This document shows, piece by piece, positions 44,175 to 53,036 of a DNA stretch of 64,000 nt. The DNA is taken from positions 62,001-126,000 of the forward strand of contig JAQGIP010000032.1 of NCBI GenBank assembly GCA_028291055.1, read 5' to 3'. Below the pieces are notes generated by a model. The model was not told the origin of the DNA. It did not search any database and worked only from the letters and a program-made list of their open reading frames with translations. Source of the stretch: Caulobacter sp. Lineage in GTDB: Bacteria > Pseudomonadota > Alphaproteobacteria > Caulobacterales > Caulobacteraceae. A program made the position numbers and the translations under genes. The first letter of the stretch is position 1. Every line of letters begins with the position of its first letter.

Positions 44175-45116
44175 TCAGCCACGACATAGCGCCTTGCTGA
44201 GGGCTTCGGTGTAGCGCTGGTGAAAGTCCCGGACGACTTCGGTCTTCGCGCCGACGAGATCGAACACATGAAATGCTCCCTCAACGATCGTGAGGGTGCA
44301 GGGAACGCCGGCTTCGGTCAGGCGCCGCGCGTAAGCGATGCTTTCGTCATGGAACAGGTCACAATCGCCAACACCGATCCAGGTTGGCGGCAGGCCTCTC
44401 AGGTCCTCTCGACGAGCGGGCGAGGCATAGGCAGGAACGTCCGGGCCACCCGGCTCGCGGCCAAGATAGGAGCGCCAGCCAAACCGGTTGCTCTCGGTAC
44501 TCCAAAGGCGAAGGCGCCGTTCGTCGATATCGGTGCGGCAGGCCGTCCTGTCATCCAGCATCGGATAGATGAGCAGTTGAAAGGCGACGCGAAACTCGGC
44601 GCGATCATGGGCCATCAACACCAAACCGGCGGCCAGCCCGGCGCCGGCGCTATTTCCGGCAACGGCTATGCGGTCGGGCGCGATATTCAGCCTGCCCGCC
44701 TCAGAATGCAGCCAGGCCAACGCCGCATAGCCGTCCGCCAGGGGCGCGGGATAGGGATGTTCCGGACTTAGGCGGTAGTCGACGGCGGCGATGACCAGGC
44801 CGACCTTCAGGCACAGCGCGATGTGGCGCGCCTCGTCCTGCTCAGGGGTCCCGATGATAAAGCCCCCGCCGTGCATCCAGAGTATCGCCGGCAGCGCGGG
44901 CTGAGCCGCCGCCGGGATATAGAGCTTGACCCGCAATGGAGATCCGTCCGGGCCCGGTATGAACTCATCGCGGATGGCCAGGCCCTCTGCCGACGGAGGT
45001 GCGGACAGCCCCCGGCGCCGCTGCAAACCCTTGGCCAATCGGCTCAGTCGCGGCCCGAACGAGAAACGCGGGATGAGCCGGGCGGCACGGCGAAGTTCGG
45101 GGTGAAAGTGTGACAT
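44175..45116 (-). CDS. Alpha/beta hydrolase, hormone-sensitive-lipase (HSL) family
   Basis: 313-aa esterase. The HSL oxyanion motif is WMHGGGFIIG, the nucleophile elbow AGNSAGAGLA, the Asp in GVGDCDLFHDE and the His near the end in GAFHVFD. ATG 45116 has AGGAG seven bases upstream; ATG 45122 is too close to it. It is divergent from the SDR gene, with one GACC-N5-GGTC operator between them. It is the second island esterase beside the type B enzyme and probably removes a short acyl group. Confidence 0.9.
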   Translation of the reverse strand: MSHFHPELRRAARLIPRFSFGPRLSRLAKGLQRRRGLSAPPSAEGLAIRDEFIPGPDGSPLRVKLYIPAAAQPALPAILWMHGGGFIIGTPEQDEARHIALCLKVGLVIAAVDYRLSPEHPYPAPLADGYAALAWLHSEAGRLNIAPDRIAVAGNSAGAGLAAGLVLMAHDRAEFRVAFQLLIYPMLDDRTACRTDIDERRLRLWSTESNRFGWRSYLGREPGGPDVPAYASPARREDLRGLPPTWIGVGDCDLFHDESIAYARRLTEAGVPCTLTIVEGAFHVFDLVGAKTEVVRDFHQRYTEALSKALCRG

Positions 45117-45192
45117 CGGCATGCTCCTGGGATGGTCGAGCTTCTCCGGTCACGCTTACGCGCCCCGCGGTAAATCTCTTCTTCTCCATATT

Positions 45193-45205
45193 GACCGATT
45201 TGGTC
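45193..45205. promoter_or_regulatory. Island operator between HSL esterase and SDR genes
   Basis: GACC-GATTT-GGTC in the context ATTGACCGATTTGGTCTAT, the same inner sequence as the copy at 25771. It lies 77 bp before the esterase start and 130 bp before the SDR start. Confidence 0.75.
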
Positions 45206-45334
45206 TATTTATGCACGATCATTTGCGCTCGGGTTCGCCGCGCGATCCGTTGGATCGGCGGACGCTCGGGGGGCGGACATGCAAGCCCTCCTCGACGAGG
45301 GCGCCAACCATCCTGACGACGACGGAGATCAACA

Positions 45335-46060
45335 ATGAACGGTACGGCGATGTCACTCGAGGGGAAGCGCGCCGTCGTGATCGGGGGCGCTTCGGGTATC
45401 GGCTTTGCGGTGGCCGCGCTCTCGAAGGAAATGGGCGCGCAGGTGGTGATCGCATCCAGGGATGCGGCAAGGGTCGCCGCCGCCGTCGAGCGCGTGCCGG
45501 GGGCCACGGGTCTTACCGTCGATCTGCGAGACGAAGCCGGCGTGGCCGGCTTCTTCGAGGCCCTCGGCGCGTTCGATCACCTGGCCGTCACGGCGGGAGA
45601 TTGGGGCGGCACGCGGTTCGTGGCCACGAAAGACCTCGATCTTGCCGCCGCGCGCGATGGCCTCGAAATCCGCTTCTGGGGCGTGCTCGCCGCCGTCAAA
45701 TACGGCAGCCGCACGATCGCTCCGGACGGGTCGATCACCATGACGAGCGGCCTGATGGCGCATCGCCCGAGGAAGGGCGCTCCGCTGGCCACCGCCATCG
45801 GAGGCGCGGTCGAGCACCTGGCGCGCGGTCTCGCCGTCGATCTCGCACCGGTGCGGGTCAATGCCGTCAGCCCGGGCATGATCCTCACCGAGATCGTGAA
45901 GCTGGCGCCGGAGGAGACGTTGCGGGCGTGGGTGGCGGGCTTGCCCCTGCCCCGCGGCGCGACGCCGGCGGAGGCCGCCACGGCCTATATCTATCTGATG
46001 CTGAACGGCTATGTGACCGGCCAGGTCGTTCCGGTGGACGGCGGCGGTCTGCTCGTCTGA
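45335..46060 (+). CDS. Divergent short-chain dehydrogenase/reductase lacking the Tyr/Lys pair
   Basis: 241-aa SDR fold. The cofactor motif VIGGASGIGFAVA is intact, and the strand near residue 138 (GSITMTSG) keeps the Ser. The normal Tyr and Lys (13 and 17 residues later) are Leu151 and Ile155 in APLATAIGGAVEHL, and the usual active-site Asn region reads IRFWGVLAA. The C-terminus (VRVNAVSPGMI ... VTGQVVPVDGGGLL) is normal. It may be a cofactor-binding non-catalytic or altered-mechanism SDR; similar divergent SDRs exist. GGAG precedes ATG 45335; ATG 45350 is an alternative. Confidence 0.85.
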   Translation: MNGTAMSLEGKRAVVIGGASGIGFAVAALSKEMGAQVVIASRDAARVAAAVERVPGATGLTVDLRDEAGVAGFFEALGAFDHLAVTAGDWGGTRFVATKDLDLAAARDGLEIRFWGVLAAVKYGSRTIAPDGSITMTSGLMAHRPRKGAPLATAIGGAVEHLARGLAVDLAPVRVNAVSPGMILTEIVKLAPEETLRAWVAGLPLPRGATPAEAATAYIYLMLNGYVTGQVVPVDGGGLLV

Positions 46061-46117
46061 ACGGCGGCTTCGGCCCCCCGTCGCCTGCGGCCCACCGCCT
46101 GCGACGCTACCTTCCCG

Positions 46118-46834
46118 CTAACACCCCGGCGGCGGCCGGAAGTCGCGGGCGTCCATCGCCTGCAGGCCCAACTCGGCCCGGCGGGCGGCCAGACCAGCAG
46201 GGTCCTCGACTTCGCCGATGGTCCAGACACCGGCCTTGCACATCGGCTGGGTCCCGAACCGCTGCGGCCGGTCCTCCAGGACCGCCAGCCGGTCGACGAC
46301 GCTGGCGTACCAGGCGGCCGCCACCTCGTTCGTGGCCACCAGCGGCGCCATGCGCGAGGCCGCCTCGCGCATCAACCGGCGGTCGTTCACCGCGTGCACC
46401 GTGATCAGCCAAGCCGCCCGCGCCGCCTCCTCGCCATAGGCGGTGCGGCCGAACCAGCCGCCATCCGCCGGCAGCATCGCCTTCAGCGCCGCCTGGTTGC
46501 GGCGGTCGATGGCCTCGACCACCGACCAGGCCGCGTCCAGCGTCGCCCGCCGCTCGTCCAGCGTCATGCCGTCGAGGTCGAACCCGTACAGCGCCTCGCG
46601 CGCGGTCTGTTCGAGGTCGGCCAGCCGCGCCAGCCGCTCGCCGTCCGACGCGGGCGGCGGCTGGGCAGCCTGCCAGGCCTGCCTGGCGCGGATCACCGCC
46701 TTCAGCCCACGCACCAGCTTCTCGCCCCGCTGCGACAGGCCCGGCCCGGCGTCAGGGACATAGACAGGCGCCGCCGCCACCGCGGGGGCGGCCGCCAGAA
46801 CGAGCGCGGCGAGCAGCAGACGTCGGGTGAGCAT
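46118..46834 (-). CDS. Secreted DUF6624-like protein
   Basis: 238-aa exported protein of unknown function. A clear signal peptide (LTRRLLLAALVLAAAPAVAAA) precedes about 215 residues. The central D-x-x-N-x-x-x-L-K region (EAIDRRNQAALKAML), the tryptophan/histidine stretch AAWLITVHAVNDRRLM and DRLAVLEDRPQRFGTQ match what I recall of DUF6624 proteins. ATG 46834 follows GGGAG. It lies 55 bp after the RND permease on the same strand and may share its transcript. No enzymatic motif was recognised. Confidence 0.75.
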   Translation of the reverse strand: MLTRRLLLAALVLAAAPAVAAAPVYVPDAGPGLSQRGEKLVRGLKAVIRARQAWQAAQPPPASDGERLARLADLEQTAREALYGFDLDGMTLDERRATLDAAWSVVEAIDRRNQAALKAMLPADGGWFGRTAYGEEAARAAWLITVHAVNDRRLMREAASRMAPLVATNEVAAAWYASVVDRLAVLEDRPQRFGTQPMCKAGVWTIGEVEDPAGLAARRAELGLQAMDARDFRPPPGC

Positions 46835-46889
46835 GGCGGGCTCCCGTGGAGGGGTCTCAGCATCGGCGATCGACAGGGATCTGGCGATC

Positions 46890-49800
46890 CTAATCCGCGG
46901 CCGCCTGCGCCGCACCACCCCGCGTCCTGCGCGCGCGGAGCCCCCGGCGCACCAGGATGAAGAACAGCGGCACGTAGAAGACCGCCAGTATGGTGGCCGT
47001 CAGCATGCCGCCGACCACGGCGGTGCCGATGGCGATGCGGCTGTTGGCGCCCGCCCCGGTCGAGAGCGCCATGGGCAGGACCCCGAAGACGAAGGCCAGG
47101 CTGGTCATCAGGATGGGCCGAAGACGGATGCGCGCGGCCTCGATCGCGGCCTCGATGACGGGCTTGCCGTGGCGTTCGGCCTGCTCGGCGAACTCGACGA
47201 TCAGGATGGCGTTCTTGGCCGCCAGCCCCATGGTGGTGAGCAGGCCGATCTGGAGATAGACGTCGTTGATCAGGCCGCGAAGGGTGACCGCCAGGACGGC
47301 GCCGACCAGGCCCAGGGGCACGACCAGCAGCACCGCCAGCGGGATCGACCAGCTCTCATAGAGGGCCGCCAGGCATAGGAAGACCACCAGCAGCGACAGG
47401 CCATAGAGGATGGGCGCCTGCCCCGAGGACAGCCGCTCCTGATAGGACAGGCCCGACCAGGCGATGGTTGTCCCGGGGATCTGGCCCGCCAGCTTTTGGA
47501 TCTCGGCCATGGCCTGGCCGGAGCTGCCGCCGGGGCCGGGCGAGCCCTGGAATTCGTAGGACGACACGCCGTTGAACCGCGACAGGCTGGTCGGCGCCTG
47601 CGACCAGGAGACGGTGGAGAAGGAGGAGAAGGGCGCCATCTGCCCGCTGGACCCGCGCACAAACCAGTCGTCCAGGTTCGACGGCTGGGCGCGATAGGGG
47701 GCGTCGCCCTGGACGAAGACGCGCTTGACCCGGCCACGATCGATGAAGTCGTTCACATAGCGTCCGCCCCAGGCGGTGGAGAGGGTGTCGTTGACGTCGC
47801 TCTGGTTCAGACCCAGGGCGGCCAGTTTGCGCGCATCGGTGTCGACCTTCAGCGTGGCGATGTCCGGCAGCTCGGTGATCCGCACCGAGGCCAGCTTGGG
47901 GTCCTGGCGCGCGGCGGCCAGCAGCCGGTCGCGCGCCGCGTTGAAGTCGGCCTGGGGCATGCCGCTGGTGTTCAGCAGTTCCACCGTGAAGCCGTCGGCC
48001 TGGCCGAGGCCGCGGATGGCCGGCGGGATCAGGGCGAAGACGCGGGCGTCGCGGAAGTTGCGGAAGGCGGCCGAGGCGCGCGCGACGATGGCGTCGGCGC
48101 TGTTGGCCTTGCCCGGGCGGGCGGACCAGTCGACGAAGTTGAGGAAGCCCTGGCCGGTATTCTGGCCGCCGTTCCCGCCGCCTCCGGTCACCGTGAACAT
48201 GACGGCGACGTTGCGGGCTTCGTACCTGGCGAAATAGGCTTCGATCTGATGCTGGACGTCGATCGTGCGCGACTGGGTCGCCCCGGCGGGCAGCTGGAAC
48301 TGCACGGCGGCCGCGCCCTGGTCCTCGGTGGGGAGGAAACCGGTCGGCAGGCGCAGGAACAGCACGGCCAGCAAGACGCCCACGCCGGCATAGATCAGCA
48401 GGAAGAGGCCCGTGCGGCCCAGCACCCGGCGCACCGTACGCTGGTAGCTGTCGATCAGCCGCTCGAAGCCCCGGTTGAACCCGCTCAGCGCCGCGCGGGG
48501 GACGCCGACAACGGCCGGGAACCGGCGCGCGATCCAGCTTTCGCGAGGCTCGCTCTGCGCCGCCTTCTGCTTCAGCAGGTGGGCGGTCAGCGCGGGGCTC
48601 AGGGTCAGGGCGACGAAGGCCGACAGGACCATGGCCGAGATCATGGTCAAGGAGAACTGACGATAGATGACCCCCGTCGATCCGCCGAAGAAGGCCATGG
48701 GCAGGAAGACCGCCGACAGGGACAGCGCGATGGCCACCAGGGCCATGCTGATCTCCTTCATGGAGGCGATGGTGGCGTCCCGGGGCGAGAGGCTGGGATC
48801 CTCCCGCATCAGCCGCTCGACATTCTCGACCACGACGATGGCGTCATCGACCAGCAGCCCGATGGCCAGGACCAGCCCGAACAGGGTCATGGTGTTGATG
48901 GAAAAGCCCGCGAGATAGAGGATTCCGAAGACGCCCAGCAGGACCACAGGCACCGCCACCGCCGGCACCAGGGTGGCGCGCCAGCTCTGCAGGAAGACGA
49001 ACATCACCAGGACCACCAGGGCGATGGCCTCGAGCAGGGTCTTCACCACCTCGCTGATCGACAGCTTGATGAAGCCGGTGGTGTCGTTGGCGTAGGCGAC
49101 CTTCAGGCCCGGCGGCAGGGTCTTCGACAGTTCCGCGACCTTGGCCTTGACCAGGGTGGCGGTCCGCAGGGCGTCGGCCCCCGGGGCCAGCAGGATGGCG
49201 ATGCCGGCGCCGGGGTGCTGGTTCACCCGGCTCGATGAATTGTAGTTCTCCGAGCCGAGTTCGATCCGCGCCACGTCCGACAGCAGCACCGCGGCGCCGT
49301 CCGGCTGGCTCTTGATGACGATGCCGGCGAACTGCGCGGGGGTCTGCAGCAGCGACTGGGCTGTGACGGTCGCGTCCAGCATCTGGGCGGCGGGCTGGGG
49401 TTGGGCGCCCAGTTCGCCGGCGGCAACCTCGGTGTTCTGGTTTTCGATGGCCGTGACCACATCGCCCGGGACCAGCCCATAGGCGGCCAGCCGCTCGGGG
49501 TTGAGCCAGATGCGCATGGCGTACTGGGCGCCGAAGACGTTGATGTCGCCCACGCCCTTCAGCCGCGACAGCGGATCCTGCAGGTTGGACACCAGATAGT
49601 CGGAGACGTCCCGGTTGGTCATCCGGTCGGTCTCGTCATAGACGCCGACGATCAGCAGGTTGTCGGGATTGGACTTGCGCACCACCAGGCCCTGCTGCTG
49701 CACCTGGGCGGGCAGCCGCGAGACGGTCTGCTGGACCTGGTTCTGGACCTGGACCTGGGCGATGTCCGGATCGACGCCCTTGGCGAAGGTGACGGTGATG

Positions 49801-50069
49801 GTCACCTGGCCGCGGGAGCTGGACGAGGAACTGAAGTAGAGCACGCCGTCGATGCCGGTCAGCGACTGCTCGATGACCTGGGTGACGCTGTTCTGGATCG
49901 CCTGGGCCGAGGCGCCGGGATAGTTGGCCCGCACGGTGACCTGGGGCGGGGCGACGTCGGGGTACTGCGCGACGGGGAGCCCCAGGATGGCGCCGGCGCC
50001 GGCCAGCATGATGATGATGGCGATCACCCAGGCGAAGATCGGCCGGTCGACGAAGATGCGCGAGAACAT
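46890..50069 (-). CDS. RND efflux permease (HAE1 / AcrB-MexB type)
   Basis: 1059-aa inner-membrane pump with the standard 12-helix, two-large-loop organisation. It starts MFSRIFVDRPIFAWVIAI. Proton-relay residues are present: the Asp pair in LLVDDAIVVVENVERLM and the Lys in AAKNAILIVEFA. The LPTEDQGAAAVQFQLP segment after TM7 is typical of HAE1 drug pumps. It assembles as a trimer with the adaptor encoded 6 bp upstream. No outer-membrane factor gene is in the window, so it probably uses a TolC/OprM protein encoded elsewhere. Substrates are likely hydrophobic antimicrobials or pathway compounds. Confidence 0.97.
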   Translation of the reverse strand: MFSRIFVDRPIFAWVIAIIIMLAGAGAILGLPVAQYPDVAPPQVTVRANYPGASAQAIQNSVTQVIEQSLTGIDGVLYFSSSSSSRGQVTITVTFAKGVDPDIAQVQVQNQVQQTVSRLPAQVQQQGLVVRKSNPDNLLIVGVYDETDRMTNRDVSDYLVSNLQDPLSRLKGVGDINVFGAQYAMRIWLNPERLAAYGLVPGDVVTAIENQNTEVAAGELGAQPQPAAQMLDATVTAQSLLQTPAQFAGIVIKSQPDGAAVLLSDVARIELGSENYNSSSRVNQHPGAGIAILLAPGADALRTATLVKAKVAELSKTLPPGLKVAYANDTTGFIKLSISEVVKTLLEAIALVVLVMFVFLQSWRATLVPAVAVPVVLLGVFGILYLAGFSINTMTLFGLVLAIGLLVDDAIVVVENVERLMREDPSLSPRDATIASMKEISMALVAIALSLSAVFLPMAFFGGSTGVIYRQFSLTMISAMVLSAFVALTLSPALTAHLLKQKAAQSEPRESWIARRFPAVVGVPRAALSGFNRGFERLIDSYQRTVRRVLGRTGLFLLIYAGVGVLLAVLFLRLPTGFLPTEDQGAAAVQFQLPAGATQSRTIDVQHQIEAYFARYEARNVAVMFTVTGGGGNGGQNTGQGFLNFVDWSARPGKANSADAIVARASAAFRNFRDARVFALIPPAIRGLGQADGFTVELLNTSGMPQADFNAARDRLLAAARQDPKLASVRITELPDIATLKVDTDARKLAALGLNQSDVNDTLSTAWGGRYVNDFIDRGRVKRVFVQGDAPYRAQPSNLDDWFVRGSSGQMAPFSSFSTVSWSQAPTSLSRFNGVSSYEFQGSPGPGGSSGQAMAEIQKLAGQIPGTTIAWSGLSYQERLSSGQAPILYGLSLLVVFLCLAALYESWSIPLAVLLVVPLGLVGAVLAVTLRGLINDVYLQIGLLTTMGLAAKNAILIVEFAEQAERHGKPVIEAAIEAARIRLRPILMTSLAFVFGVLPMALSTGAGANSRIAIGTAVVGGMLTATILAVFYVPLFFILVRRGLRARRTRGGAAQAAAD

Positions 50070-50075
50070 GACGGG

Positions 50076-51257
50076 TCAGCCGCCTCCCGGTGCGGAACTC
50101 GCGATTCGTTGCGGCGTGCCGGCCGCAACCGGCCGCAAGGGCTTGTTGGGCTGAACATCGGCCAGGCCCTGTGTGATGACCTTGTCGCCGGGGTTGAGGC
50201 CGCCCGTCACCACCCAGAAGGCGCCCTGGGTCCGGTCGGCCGTGACCGTGCGCTGGAGCGCCTTGGCGCCCGGGCCGACGATATAGACGGTGGCCTGGCC
50301 CTTCGGATCACGCGACACCGCCGCCTGCGGGACCAGATAGGCCGCGGTATCGACCGCCTGGACGAAGCTGGCGCGGACGAACATGCCTGGAAGAAGGATG
50401 CCTTTGGGGTTGGCGATCCGTACGCGCAGGGTCACCGTCCCCGTGGTGGGATCGACGACGGCCTCGGAGAATTCCACGGTGCCCACCTGGTCGTAGGCGC
50501 TGCCGTCCTCGAGAGTAAGCCGCACCGCCGCACCGCCGGGCGCCATGCCGCCCGACGCCTGGGACCGTTGCAGGGCCAGCATCTCGCCGCTGGACTGCTG
50601 GATGTCGACGAACATGGAATCGAGCTGCTGGATGGTGGTCAGCGGATCGGTCTGGCTGGTGGTTACCAGCGCCCCGACCGTCGAGGTCGAGCGGCCGATG
50701 CGGCCGCTGATCGGCGCCGGCACGGTGGTGAACTTCAGATTGACCCGCGCCGCGTCCAGCGCGGCCCGGGCCTGGGCGACCGCTGCCCTCGCCTGGCCGG
50801 CGAGGGCCAGCACGTTGGCGTAGTCCTGCTTGCTCACATACCCCTTCGCGGCCAGTGGCGCGTAGCGGTCGGCCTGGCTCTGGGCGGCCGCCTGATTGGC
50901 CTGGGCGCTCTGCAGGTTGGCCTGGGCCTGGCCGACCGCCGTCCGGTAGAGGCTGGGATCGATCTGGTAGAGGGGCTGGCCCTGCTTGACGACGGCGCCC
51001 TCGACGAACAGGCGCTTCAGGATGAGGCCGGAAACCTGGGGGCGGACCTCCGAGCTCTGATAGGCGCCGACCCGCCCCGACAGTTGGTTGGTCAGCTCGA
51101 CACGCGTAGGCTGGACCACGACATAGCCCACGGCCGTCGCCGCGTTGGCGCCGCCGCCCTTCGGCGTGACCGCCTTGGCGCCGCAGGCGGCCAGCAGACC
51201 GAGCGCGGCGATGCCCGCCAGGGACGCCGCGGTCTTGACGGGTCGGTGCGCGGTCAT
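50076..51257 (-). CDS. RND periplasmic adaptor (membrane fusion) lipoprotein
   Basis: 393-aa adaptor. The lipobox LGLLAAC gives a lipid-anchored periplasmic protein. The biotinyl-lipoyl-like halves (YQSSEVRPQVSGLILKRLFVEGAVVKQGQPLYQID and APISGRIGRSTSTVGALV) flank an Ala/Gln-rich alpha-hairpin (AQANLQSAQANQAAAQSQADRYAPL is its first part, 61 residues in all). A beta-barrel and membrane-proximal domain follow. The start ATG overlaps the PQQ-type dehydrogenase stop as ATGA and the permease follows at 6 bp, so all three are co-translated. Confidence 0.95.
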   Translation of the reverse strand: MTAHRPVKTAASLAGIAALGLLAACGAKAVTPKGGGANAATAVGYVVVQPTRVELTNQLSGRVGAYQSSEVRPQVSGLILKRLFVEGAVVKQGQPLYQIDPSLYRTAVGQAQANLQSAQANQAAAQSQADRYAPLAAKGYVSKQDYANVLALAGQARAAVAQARAALDAARVNLKFTTVPAPISGRIGRSTSTVGALVTTSQTDPLTTIQQLDSMFVDIQQSSGEMLALQRSQASGGMAPGGAAVRLTLEDGSAYDQVGTVEFSEAVVDPTTGTVTLRVRIANPKGILLPGMFVRASFVQAVDTAAYLVPQAAVSRDPKGQATVYIVGPGAKALQRTVTADRTQGAFWVVTGGLNPGDKVITQGLADVQPNKPLRPVAAGTPQRIASSAPGGG

Positions 51258-52576
51258 AGCGGGGGCCGATCGGCCGCCGTCACCCGCCAGACCTTGTCGC
51301 CCACGTCGTCGGCGACCAGCAGCGCGCCGGCGCGATCGACGCTGACGCCCACGGGCCGGCCGTAGGCGTGGCCGTCTGGGCTGAGGAAGCCGGTGAGCAG
51401 GTCGCGCGGCAGACCGCTGGGCCGCCCGCCGGCGAACGGCACGAAGACCACCTTGTAGCCGTTCAGGTGGGCGCGGTCCCAGGAGCCGTGCTCGCCGATG
51501 AAGGCTCCGCCCCGATAGCCGGGCAGCGCGTCGGATGTGTAGAAGGTGAGGCCCAGCGGGGCCACGTGGGAGCTCAGGCCATAGTCCGGCTTGATGGCGC
51601 GCGCGACCAGATCGGGGCGCTGAGGCCGCACACGGCTGTCCACATGCTGACCCCAATAGCTGTAGGGCCAGCCATAGAAGCCGCCGTCCTTCACCGAGGT
51701 GAAATAGTCGGGGACCAGGTCGTTGCCGAGTTCGTCGCGCTCGTTGACCACCGCCCACAGGGCCCCGGTGACCGGCTCGAAGCCCATGCCGTTGGGGTTG
51801 CGCATGCCGGTGGCGAAGGCCCGCATGGCGCCGGTCGCCCGGTCGAACTCGTAGATCGTCGCGCGGCCCGCCTCGGCCTCCAGGCCGTTCTCGCCGACGT
51901 TGCTGTTGGAGCCGACGGTCACAAAGAGCTTGCTGCCGTCAGGACTGGCGATGACGTTCTTGGTCCAGTGATGGTCGATAGGACCGGCCGGCAGGTCGGC
52001 CACCTTGACGCCGGGCCCGCGGATCGAGGTCTCGCCCGGAACATAGGTGAAGCGCAGCAGCGCGTCGGTATCGGCGACGTAGAGGTCGTTGCCGACCAGG
52101 GCCATGCCGAAGGGCGAGTGCAGGCCCGCCAGGAAGACAATCCTGGTCTCCGCCACCCCGTCGCCGTCCGCGTCCCGCAGCAGGGTGATGCGCTCAGCGC
52201 TGGGGGTGTTCGCGCCGGCCATGCCCGTGACCACGTTAAGGACAAGGTCCTTCGGCCGCTTGATGGGCGCAGCCGGACCGTTGGACTCCGCCACCAGCAC
52301 GTCCCCGTTCGGAAGCACATACAGCCAGCGCGGATGGTCCAGGCCTTCGGCGAAGGCGGCGACCTGCAGGCCAGCGGCGGCCGTTGGCGTGCGTCCCGCC
52401 GGCCACCCTTCGGCCGGGGCGATGTGGATCGCCGGGATCAGCGGCTGGTCGGCCGCCGGCAGTTCGGGGTTGGGGCCCATCTGGGCTTCGCGGGGGACCG
52501 GCTTGACGCCGCAGGCGGCGAGGCCGGACGCGAGGAGCGCGGCGGCCGCGCTCGTGATCAACAACCGGGTGGGCAT
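51254..52576 (-). CDS. PQQ-type sorbosone/glucose dehydrogenase family lipoprotein
   Basis: 440-aa predicted periplasmic lipoprotein (lipobox ASGLAAC) with a six-bladed beta-propeller of the soluble glucose dehydrogenase/L-sorbosone dehydrogenase family. Characteristic blocks are DHPRWLYVLPNGDVLVAES, RDADGDGVAETRIVF, HSPFGMALVGNDLYVADT, DHHWTKNVIASPDGSKLFVTVGS and GMRNPNGMGFEP. Members use PQQ or have no known substrate. ATG 52576 has GGAGG upstream. It is coupled on both sides, to the small membrane protein before and the RND adaptor after, an uncommon context for this family. Confidence 0.88.
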   Translation of the reverse strand: MPTRLLITSAAAALLASGLAACGVKPVPREAQMGPNPELPAADQPLIPAIHIAPAEGWPAGRTPTAAAGLQVAAFAEGLDHPRWLYVLPNGDVLVAESNGPAAPIKRPKDLVLNVVTGMAGANTPSAERITLLRDADGDGVAETRIVFLAGLHSPFGMALVGNDLYVADTDALLRFTYVPGETSIRGPGVKVADLPAGPIDHHWTKNVIASPDGSKLFVTVGSNSNVGENGLEAEAGRATIYEFDRATGAMRAFATGMRNPNGMGFEPVTGALWAVVNERDELGNDLVPDYFTSVKDGGFYGWPYSYWGQHVDSRVRPQRPDLVARAIKPDYGLSSHVAPLGLTFYTSDALPGYRGGAFIGEHGSWDRAHLNGYKVVFVPFAGGRPSGLPRDLLTGFLSPDGHAYGRPVGVSVDRAGALLVADDVGDKVWRVTAADRPPL

Positions 52577-52577
52577 G

Positions 52578-53036
52578 TCAGGCCTCCTCATGACCGGCAG
52601 CGGTGTGATGACGGGGAACGAGGGCCAGCCCCGTCCGACTAGTAAGCAGCAGGATGATGACGACGGCGGCCGACAGCAGCGGCCCGGCGGGGACCAGGGC
52701 CGAGTAGCCGTCGCGGACGTGGAAGATGAAGTTCGCCATCGACAGCAGGACGGCCAGGCCGTCGCCCAGCATATGCCCCCATGCGGGATTGAGGCGCCGG
52801 GGCCTTGCGCCCGCGAGAAGCCGGACCAGCTCCACGAGCACGGCGATGACGGCCCAGGCCAGGCCGCCCAGCAGCAGCCATGACGACATGGTCGACCAGA
52901 GCGGGTCGGCCGTCCGCCAGTAGGTCAGGTCTGTCAGCAGGACGGCGACGAACAGCGGCGCCGGAAACCGCAACACCCTCGAAAGGATCGCCAGGAACGC
53001 GCTCCACATTGCGCCGACAGGATTTCCGCTAGGCAT
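52578..53036 (-). CDS. DUF2231-like small membrane protein
   Basis: 152-aa integral membrane protein with four hydrophobic helices. The pattern (FPAPLFVAVLLTDLTYW, SSWLLLGGLAWAVIAVLVELV, GDGLAVLLSMANFIFHVRDGYSAL, PLLSAAVVIILLLTS) fits the DUF2231 family, which often accompanies PQQ or haem-containing oxidoreductases. ATG 53036 has GGAG nine bases upstream; ATG 53051 is an alternative inside the aldo/keto reductase end. It could pass electrons or anchor the dehydrogenase that follows (inference). Confidence 0.8.
   Translation of the reverse strand: MPSGNPVGAMWSAFLAILSRVLRFPAPLFVAVLLTDLTYWRTADPLWSTMSSWLLLGGLAWAVIAVLVELVRLLAGARPRRLNPAWGHMLGDGLAVLLSMANFIFHVRDGYSALVPAGPLLSAAVVIILLLTSRTGLALVPRHHTAAGHEEA

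Noticed and set aside
47496-51365. Two long plus-strand frames (580 and 654 codons) opposite the RND genes
   Set aside because: Antisense to the RND permease and adaptor; composition rich in Gly/His/Gln/Asp without motifs.
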